From assembly GCA_012523085.1 (NCBI GenBank), contig JAAYJC010000013.1, forward strand, positions 50,298-114,297: a stretch of 64,000 nucleotides of DNA, in the 5' to 3' direction. The stretch comes from Clostridiales bacterium (lineage in GTDB: Bacteria > Bacillota > Clostridia > Oscillospirales > Oscillospiraceae). The translations under genes and the position numbers were made by a program. Within the stretch, counting starts at the first letter, position 1; every line of letters begins with the position of its first letter. The notes beneath the pieces are model-generated. The model saw nothing but the letters and a program-made list of their open reading frames with translations. It did not search any database and had not been told where the DNA came from. Positions 57,918-64,000 of the stretch are shown in pieces.

Positions 57918-60914
57918 CTAACCCAGAACCTTTTCCAGAAATATGTTTACGATTTCCGGATCAAATTGTGTTCCGGCGCAACGCTTGAGCTCAGCTTTTG
58001 CTTCTTCTGCGGTTCTGGTTTTCTGATAAGGCCTGGCCGCCGTCATGGCCTCATATGCGTCGGCAACGGCAATAATCCTTGCTTGAAGCGGAATGGCGTC
58101 GCCCGACAGTCCTTCCGGATAACCCTTTCCGTCCCAGTGTTCATGATGATAAAGCAAATATTTTGCCAGCGTAACATACTCATCTACCGACCTGAGAATC
58201 TGGTAGCCAGTCTCTGGATGCCTTTTTATAATCGTATATTCTTCGTTCGTGAGTTTTCCCGGCTTATTCAAAAGCTCGGGGGGGACCATTATTTTGCCGA
58301 TATCGTGTAAAGAGGCTGCAATTTTCGTGTCGCTTATCTCTTTTTCGCTCATACCCATTGCAACTGCAATAGCCTCGCAGTATTGGGAAACTCTTTCCGT
58401 ATGTATCTGTTCTTTGTCGTACTTGAAATTGATATTTCTAAGCACGGTTTCAATTGTTTCATTTCTCATGGTTTTTCCGAACTTTAGCTTTTCTCTATAC
58501 ATCAGATTATCGGCGTTGATGATCGTGTGGTCAATGTTTTCCTTCATAGAACTTTTGATCGCATATCCGATAGCAAGCGATACGACGACTGAATCAAGCT
58601 TTGCTTTCATTGATGCCTTAATGATCCTCTGCTTGATCTTTTCCGCGCTGTTTTCGTCCGTATGAGGCAGCAGAATAAAGAACTCGTCGCCGCCCACACG
58701 AGCGCACACGTCGTTTGCTCTACATACGCTTTTTAAAATATCGGCAACCGTTTTCAACAGTTCGTCTCCGGCTTTATGACCGAAGGCATCGTTTGTGAGC
58801 TTAAGCCCGTTTACATCCAGTATCATAATTGTCAGCGGCAGGTTTTTTGCGCTGTCCATTCTGGCTTTTGTTTCTTCCATGTACCGACGGTTGTAAAGAC
58901 CGGTCAGAGGGTCGCGAAAACTTAGGAACTCGATTTGTTTTTGTCGTTCCATGTATTCGGAAAAGTCTCTGAAAACGATGACTGTACCTGTTATTTGTCC
59001 TGAATTGCTGATGATCGGAGCTGCATTGTTCACAATCGGGATCTTGGCGCCCGAGGCGGAAACAAGGGTACTAGGATCGACTGATTTCACACTCGCTTTG
59101 GTTTCAAAAACGGCCTTGGCCGGATTTTCACCAATCCTTTCTGTCTCATCTTCCATAATCACGAACACCTCGCTGAGCGGCTTGCCGATCGCCTTTTCCT
59201 GGGTCCAGCCGGTGAGCTTTTCCGCGACAGGGTTCATGACAGTTATGTTTCCGAAATCGTCTGTTGAAATCACGCCGTCACCCACTGAAAGCAAAGTGGT
59301 CTGGTATCGTTCTTTTTCGTTTTCGATAATTAACGCCATCTCAACTTTTTCAGTGATATCGATACTCAGAACATGATAACCGGTGACATCATTGCTGTCA
59401 TTGACAATAGGCATTCCGTTAATAACCAAATGCGCGTTTTCGCCGGATTTTCTTACAGCCGGATAAAAGAAATCCGTCAGATCTTTCTTTTCGTTAAATA
59501 TCTTCTCTATTTTTGATTGAACTGCAACCCTATGCGGCGGAGAAAGAAAGTCCCCAAAATGTGATTTACCGACGATCTCTTCAGGTTTATATCCAAGGAC
59601 ATCCTGAATGCCGTTGCTGATATATGTTATTAAACTGTTCTTATCGATTTCCCAGGCTATGGCCTTGCTTTGCTTTGTGAGCTGTTCAAACCGTTTGTTG
59701 GATTTTAGCAGGGCTTCCATCATATTCTTACGTTCGGTGATGTCCCGTTGAATCCCGATGCAGGCGGTCATGGTTCCGTTATCATCAAAGATTGCGGTCA
59801 TTGTGTATTCGCAGGTAAATATGGAGCCGTCTTTTCTTCGGCTGGGCGCTTCTCCCAGATAAGTGCGCCCTTCATATAATGCTTTAATGATTTTCTGAAA
59901 TTCCTGATCGGGAACAGGATTGACGTTCAGCATGGTAGGTGAATTACCGAGGAGTTCATCAATTTCGTATCCGTGCAGTTTTGATGCGCTTTGGTTTGCA
60001 TAAATAATTTCTCCGATGTTGTTCGAGATGATCACCGAATCGGAGATATTTGACAAAACCGTACTGAGAAAGCCGATCCATTCTTCCGTTTTTTTGTTTT
60101 CGGTAATATCGGAAAAGTAACCATGCCAGACTATGGATCCGTCCGTCAGCTTATCCGGACGCGCTATGCTTTTGATCCAACGCTGTCCTTTGGACGGATG
60201 ATTAATGCGAAACTCGGTTTCCAGCATGGACAGGTTGTTCAATGACTGTTCGATTGAGGCCATCAAACGATCAAAATCAGCAAAAAACACACGATCAAAA
60301 AATGCGTGCGCATCATAAAGAACATCGTGTGGATTTAGATCGAAAATTTCCTTAAACTCATCGCTTACAGACGGAAAGCTTGCGGTTCCGTCTTTTTTTT
60401 GCATAAATCTGAATTCGGTTATCTTGTTTAGCAAACGATCTTTGCCTGTGTTGTATTCCTTTTTGTATGTAAGCTCCCATATAGCTGTAATATGTCCGAT
60501 CAACAATCCGGATTTATCATGAATTCCGACGATTTCACCTTCAAGCCAGAGGCCGGATCTCTGTTCATAGGCATCAATGTGATGTCGGCCGTTGTCCAGC
60601 AGGCTTCCCCAAATATTCTTGCCCATGTCCAAGTCAAAGGAATAGAAATCGGCAGGTGATTTACCCAAAAGGTCTTCCGCTATCAGTGGGAATAATTCTA
60701 AATATGCCCGGTTGTACTTAATCACTTTCTCGTTATGAAAAATATCGTCAAGGGTCTTTTGACGGTCTTTTGCTCCGTTCCAGTTTATAGGGTTTTCAAG
60801 CATCATGATGAGAATAGCGATGCTGCCCTGTGAAAAGAACAATCCCATTAATTGGTCGATTATTTTGGTTATGCTTTCTTCGGCTTCATTCCCCAAAATT
60901 ATCATGACTACCAC
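57918..60914 (-). CDS. PAS/GGDEF/HD-GYP cyclic-di-GMP signalling protein
   Basis: A 998-residue cytoplasmic protein without clear membrane helices. It has a variable N-terminal sensor region (with a PAS-like unit before YFSDITENKK), then three further PAS/PAC units up to about residue 665 (IQRDITERK, SIDITEKVE, VFRDFSEYM). A GGDEF domain follows (LTGLYNRRYMEE, active-site VGGDEFF) and then an HD-GYP domain (SLHDIGKI, HHEHWDGKGYPEGLSG). Both catalytic motifs are intact, so it could both make and break cyclic-di-GMP in response to PAS-bound signals. It is alone on its transcript. Start at 60914 uncertain by a few codons (MVVM). Confidence 0.93.
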   Translation of the reverse strand: MVVMIILGNEAEESITKIIDQLMGLFFSQGSIAILIMMLENPINWNGAKDRQKTLDDIFHNEKVIKYNRAYLELFPLIAEDLLGKSPADFYSFDLDMGKNIWGSLLDNGRHHIDAYEQRSGLWLEGEIVGIHDKSGLLIGHITAIWELTYKKEYNTGKDRLLNKITEFRFMQKKDGTASFPSVSDEFKEIFDLNPHDVLYDAHAFFDRVFFADFDRLMASIEQSLNNLSMLETEFRINHPSKGQRWIKSIARPDKLTDGSIVWHGYFSDITENKKTEEWIGFLSTVLSNISDSVIISNNIGEIIYANQSASKLHGYEIDELLGNSPTMLNVNPVPDQEFQKIIKALYEGRTYLGEAPSRRKDGSIFTCEYTMTAIFDDNGTMTACIGIQRDITERKNMMEALLKSNKRFEQLTKQSKAIAWEIDKNSLITYISNGIQDVLGYKPEEIVGKSHFGDFLSPPHRVAVQSKIEKIFNEKKDLTDFFYPAVRKSGENAHLVINGMPIVNDSNDVTGYHVLSIDITEKVEMALIIENEKERYQTTLLSVGDGVISTDDFGNITVMNPVAEKLTGWTQEKAIGKPLSEVFVIMEDETERIGENPAKAVFETKASVKSVDPSTLVSASGAKIPIVNNAAPIISNSGQITGTVIVFRDFSEYMERQKQIEFLSFRDPLTGLYNRRYMEETKARMDSAKNLPLTIMILDVNGLKLTNDAFGHKAGDELLKTVADILKSVCRANDVCARVGGDEFFILLPHTDENSAEKIKQRIIKASMKAKLDSVVVSLAIGYAIKSSMKENIDHTIINADNLMYREKLKFGKTMRNETIETVLRNINFKYDKEQIHTERVSQYCEAIAVAMGMSEKEISDTKIAASLHDIGKIMVPPELLNKPGKLTNEEYTIIKRHPETGYQILRSVDEYVTLAKYLLYHHEHWDGKGYPEGLSGDAIPLQARIIAVADAYEAMTAARPYQKTRTAEEAKAELKRCAGTQFDPEIVNIFLEKVLG

Positions 60915-61150
60915 TTTTTCTCAGTTGCTTTTGATTATTTATCGGAAATTAATTACGGTTTTATTATATATTAACACAACAATTATGAAAATATAAGATA
61001 TATCGGTCATTTGTTTCGAAAGAAGCGGAGAAGTGTAGAATGAATTGTAAAATATAACCAAAACAGGCTGCGTTATAGGACGAATAGAGCTTTTCGTCTG
61101 GATTATCGGCATTTTTTGATAGAGAGGGACTGATGGAATAAAGCACAACG

Positions 61151-61180
61151 CAAAAAACACCTGCGGCAATACCGGCAGGC
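61151..61180 (-). terminator. Terminator of the GNAT gene
   Basis: On the minus strand CCTGCCGG...CCGCAGG forms a hairpin followed by T6 (plus-strand A6 at 61152-61157), 20 to 45 bases after the GNAT stop codon. Confidence 0.75.
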
Positions 61181-61195
61181 GAAATTTTGCATATA

Positions 61196-61714
61196 TCATG
61201 TGAAAATAGGTGGTGTTATTACATAATCAAACTGTGTGATACTTTCTCCGGTCAGATAATGCTCCTCTGCTATGTTGCCCTCGGGATGCGGCCGAAAGCC
61301 GCATTTTTCAAGCATTCTTCTGCTCGCGCGATTGTCAGGATAACAGCCTGCGTAGATCCGGTCGTATTTTAATATGTCAAGACAGTATTTTACGCCCAGC
61401 GAAAAAGCGGCGGTTCCGTAGCCCCGGTTCCTGAAGGGTTTACTCAGGACGATGGCAAGATCCGGTTCGGTTCCCTCGGGGGAGAGCATTAGAAAGTCGA
61501 TAACGGTATTATTTTCATTGCATACAATCGAAGCAAAGAGCCTCCTCGGTTTTTTCTGCCAGACGCAGAAATCCTCAAATGAGTCTGTGCATTTGTGATT
61601 GTATCCCCTTTCCGTATCCGGGTCCCTCCAGGCGTTATAGCATATGGGGAGATCGGATTCCAAAGGCTCCGAAAGAATGAGCGCATCTGTAGATGCGTAG
61701 ATTTTTCTTGCCAT
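61196..61714 (-). CDS. GNAT-family N-acetyltransferase
   Basis: A 172-residue acetyl-CoA-dependent transferase of the RimJ/RimL-like type. The acetyl-CoA loop is KPFRNRGYGTAAFSLGV (Q/RxxGxG/A form) and the family end RIYAGCYPDNRASRRMLEKC is present, followed by GFRPHPEGN. The start has TGGAG seven bases upstream. Target unknown (protein N-terminus, small amine or drug). It is 76 bases downstream of ene-reductase 3 on the same strand and may be co-transcribed. Confidence 0.88.
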   Translation of the reverse strand: MARKIYASTDALILSEPLESDLPICYNAWRDPDTERGYNHKCTDSFEDFCVWQKKPRRLFASIVCNENNTVIDFLMLSPEGTEPDLAIVLSKPFRNRGYGTAAFSLGVKYCLDILKYDRIYAGCYPDNRASRRMLEKCGFRPHPEGNIAEEHYLTGESITQFDYVITPPIFT

Positions 61715-61790
61715 TTGCTTACTCCAAAATTGAGCGCTAAGGGCTTCAGGGACAACAGGAGGTCTTTAGCGTACGGTAATATAAAAGAGC

Positions 61791-63719
61791 TCAAAGCATG
61801 CCGATATCCATGGCCGCGAAATGACCGGAATGCACGGCTCCGTCCACCTTGCCGACTTTTTTGCAGTCGCCTGCCTGATAGACAAAGGGCGCTTTGTCGT
61901 ACAGCTCAAAATAGGGTTTATCGTTGCTTTTCATACCGGCTGCATACAAAACAGTATCACCGCTTACCGAATACGCTTTGCCGTCCTTTGTATATCTAAC
62001 GCCCCCGTCAAAGACTTCCGTACACAGTGCGCCTGTTATGACGTTAAGATCAAGCTCGCTTACCTTGCGTATCAAGCCGAATTTATAGACCATTTTGGAG
62101 TCGGGTGCGTATTCGTTTTGCATTTCCAAAACAGTCACATTTTTGCCGGTATTTCTCAGGTGCAGGCCTGCTTCAACGCCAACCAACCCGCCGCCGATGA
62201 TCACGATATCACTGCCCTTGATGTGTTCGGGGTTAAAGTATATATCGGTTGCGGGGAAGGCTTGTTCGATGCCCTTGATTTCAGGGACAATCGGCGTTGC
62301 GCCTGAGGCTGTAATGATGGCATCGGGTCTTAGCTCTTCAGTCAGACTGTCGTTAATTGCGGTGTTCAACAAAACCCTGATGTTCAGTGAATTGACGCGC
62401 TCTACCAGGTATTCCTTGTAGCGGCGCAGGTCGTGCTTTAGGCTGTCCGATTCGGTAAACCGGAGCATGCCGCCCAATGAGCCGGTTTTTTCGCACAAGA
62501 TCACCTCGTGGCCGCGCAGTGCCGCTGTGATAGCGGCCTGCATACCGGCAGGACCCCCGCCTGCAATCAGGACCTTTTTACTGACATTTGCTTTTCCGAT
62601 CTCGTCTGAAAAGCCGATGCGCGCCTCCCTTCCGATATAAGGGTTGACACTGCAGACAAAGTGGCGCGTCAAATTGTCACTGTCGGTGCAGTTTAAGCAC
62701 CTTAAGCACGGGATAATTTCGTTTACCCGTCCGTCCATAGCTTTTTTCGGTAAAAACGGATCGGCGATCAGCGCGCGGGACATGCTGACGCCGTCGGCTT
62801 TGCCGGAAGCTACAATTTCCTCGGCCTGCGCGGGATAAATGATCGATCCTATGGAGAAAATCGGGATTGTAACCTTACCGGAATTTTTAATTGCCTCGGA
62901 CAGATCCGTATTGAGGCCTAAAGGTCTGTAGGTACTGGCCATCATGTCCGTCAGACCGTCTACACTGATTTCGGCCGCATCCACATATTCCTGCGCGATG
63001 GTCAGGAAATGGATGATGTCTTCAACCGTGTAGCCGTTCGGGACACGTTCGGAACCGGACAGGCGAAGCATGACCACTTTTCCGGGTCCGACGCGGTCGC
63101 GGATTCGCTTGAGGATCATCAGCGGGAACCGCATCCGGTTCTCGAAGCTGCCGCCATATTCATCTGTGCGTGTATTCGTAAACGGAGACAGGAACTGATT
63201 AAAAATCCAGCCGTGTGCGGCGTGGATTAAAATGGTGTCAAAGCCGGCACCGTACCAGTACTCGGCCGCATCGGCATAAGCCTCCGCTATATGCGCCATA
63301 TCCTCCGGCGTCATAGCCGGGATCTTTTCTCCTGTCATGGACACTGTTTCTGCTGGTCCCTTTACGGGGATGGTATTAAATTCCGTTCGTGCTTTCTGGC
63401 CGCCGTGAGTGAGCTCGACACTGGCCAATGCGCCGTGTTCGTGGATGGCGGCTGCCATTTCGGCGTAAAGAGGAAGATTGTCCCTTGTCCATTTTGTCCA
63501 GGGCGTATGATTTCCCCCGTCGCAAACTGCGACCTCGCCTAAGGTAACCAGAGCCGCTCCGCCTCTGGCCTTGTGCTCAAGATACGTTATGTAATACTGT
63601 GTCGGCCTTCCGTCCACCGTATGAAAGAGCATGTTCGGAGCGGATATGATCCTGTTCTTAAAGGTCAGGTGCTTGATCTTCAAGGGCTTGAACAGATTAG
63701 GGAACTGCTGTTTATACAT
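61791..63719 (-). CDS. FMN/[4Fe-4S]/FAD ene-reductase, paralog 3
   Basis: A 642-residue member of the same family as 5529 and 11415: OYE barrel with IHAAHGWIFNQFLSP, [4Fe-4S] ligands in CLRCLNCTDSDNLTRHFVC, FAD motif VLIAGGGPAGMQAA and second Rossmann IVIIGGGLVGVEAG. The start at 63719 has AAAGGTG upstream; the frame up to 63863 would add an unrelated hydrophobic 48 residues. The region in front carries the second copy of the hairpin array. Overall it is about as diverged from the other two paralogs as they are from one another, by eye. Confidence 0.88.
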   Translation of the reverse strand: MYKQQFPNLFKPLKIKHLTFKNRIISAPNMLFHTVDGRPTQYYITYLEHKARGGAALVTLGEVAVCDGGNHTPWTKWTRDNLPLYAEMAAAIHEHGALASVELTHGGQKARTEFNTIPVKGPAETVSMTGEKIPAMTPEDMAHIAEAYADAAEYWYGAGFDTILIHAAHGWIFNQFLSPFTNTRTDEYGGSFENRMRFPLMILKRIRDRVGPGKVVMLRLSGSERVPNGYTVEDIIHFLTIAQEYVDAAEISVDGLTDMMASTYRPLGLNTDLSEAIKNSGKVTIPIFSIGSIIYPAQAEEIVASGKADGVSMSRALIADPFLPKKAMDGRVNEIIPCLRCLNCTDSDNLTRHFVCSVNPYIGREARIGFSDEIGKANVSKKVLIAGGGPAGMQAAITAALRGHEVILCEKTGSLGGMLRFTESDSLKHDLRRYKEYLVERVNSLNIRVLLNTAINDSLTEELRPDAIITASGATPIVPEIKGIEQAFPATDIYFNPEHIKGSDIVIIGGGLVGVEAGLHLRNTGKNVTVLEMQNEYAPDSKMVYKFGLIRKVSELDLNVITGALCTEVFDGGVRYTKDGKAYSVSGDTVLYAAGMKSNDKPYFELYDKAPFVYQAGDCKKVGKVDGAVHSGHFAAMDIGML

Positions 63720-63964
63720 AAATATCACCTTTCCCGAGTTTTCGTCAGCGCATAAACATAAGCTGAAAAAGCTTGTAAGAACAACCGGTATGGTAACAGT
63801 GTACACCATGCAGGTCAGACAAGTCAATAAAATGGGATGAGACAAAACAGCAAAAAACTGCATGCGCAGCTTATCAGGATGACAGTGGTTAAAGAAACTA
63901 TTTTCCGGTATAATTAAATTTCGGAAAATGCTTTCAATAACAGCGCTGGGCCTGTATAATAATG

Positions 63965-64000
63965 TCCACTGAACAAACGTGTTTGTTCAGTGGAACAAAC
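63965..64000 (-). repeat. Second copy of the hairpin array, cut by the window edge
   Basis: TCCACTGAACAAA (63965-63977) and TTTGTTCAGTGGA (63982-63994) form the same 13-bp stem as hairpin 7 of the 22750-23016 array, with a CGTG instead of a TGCG loop (both read on the plus strand here). The following AACAAAC matches the junction to hairpin 6. On the minus strand both copies end in GTGGACATTA and precede a gene. Confidence 0.8.

Noticed and set aside
61790..63863. Longer start of ene-reductase 3 at 63863
   Set aside because: The added 48 residues are not family-like, and the ATG at 63719 has a ribosome site and the usual N-terminus.

Overview
The window comes from a strictly anaerobic, low-to-mid GC Gram-positive bacterium of the Clostridia type. 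The evidence is the gene content: two glycyl radical enzymes with one radical SAM activase, a B12-dependent carbon-skeleton mutase, oxygen-labile Fe-S flavoenzymes of the enoate reductase type, a molybdopterin aldehyde oxidoreductase, a T-box leader before serS, strong AGGAGG ribosome sites and lipobox lipoproteins. I cannot name the genus. Most of the window looks like accessory catabolic DNA, rich in duplicated oxidoreductase families: three iron-type alcohol dehydrogenases, three FMN/Fe-S/FAD ene-reductases, two aldehyde dehydrogenases, two glycyl radical enzymes, two small ABM proteins and three cupin domains.

Layout. 1-2 kb: end of a MATE exporter and an Fe-alcohol dehydrogenase. 2-9.6 kb: a seven-gene minus-strand operon (cupin, SDR, ABM, ene-reductase, MutS-like membrane ATPase, unknown protein, metallo-beta-lactamase-fold hydrolase). 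9.7-11.3 kb: T-box and serS. 11.4-17.3 kb: ene-reductase, an aldehyde dehydrogenase pair and a nitroreductase on the minus strand. 17.7-27.4 kb: plus-strand cluster of two Fe-alcohol dehydrogenases, glycyl radical enzyme 1, an array of seven consecutive hairpins, its activase, a fused MutE-MutS-type B12 mutase and a MutL-type protein. 27.4-28.1 kb: an orphan leader-peptide attenuator and two small ORFs. 28-35.7 kb: thioredoxin-like protein, transglutaminase-like membrane protein, pyk-sirtuin-pncB, a broken SDR gene and an AEC transporter. 35.9-46.2 kb: molybdenum aldehyde oxidoreductase with Fe-S/flavin partner and small redox protein, then cupin, glycyl radical enzyme 2, Fe-S aldo/keto reductase and ABM protein. 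46.4-55.3 kb: an island bordered by a group IIC intron remnant and an IS3 remnant, holding a UGSC-type protein, a decayed copy of it, and three large esterase/acyl hydrolases. 55.5-64 kb: two lipoproteins, a MITE-like element, an IS1182-type remnant, a PAS/GGDEF/HD-GYP protein, a GNAT enzyme and a third ene-reductase.

How it may work (inference). The most distinctive unit is 17.7-27.4 kb. Glycyl radical enzyme 1 has the radical glycine loop and a catalytic cysteine, but lacks the acid two residues after that cysteine which eliminases carry. The adjacent mutase keeps the carboxylate-binding arginines I recall from glutamate mutase but appears to lose the glutamate that binds the substrate amino group. 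This suggests a pathway in which a radical reaction is followed by carbon-skeleton rearrangement of a non-amino dicarboxylate, with the alcohol and aldehyde dehydrogenases handling the products. The same hairpin array begins again at the right edge of the window, in the same orientation relative to its downstream gene, which makes it a dispersed structured element.
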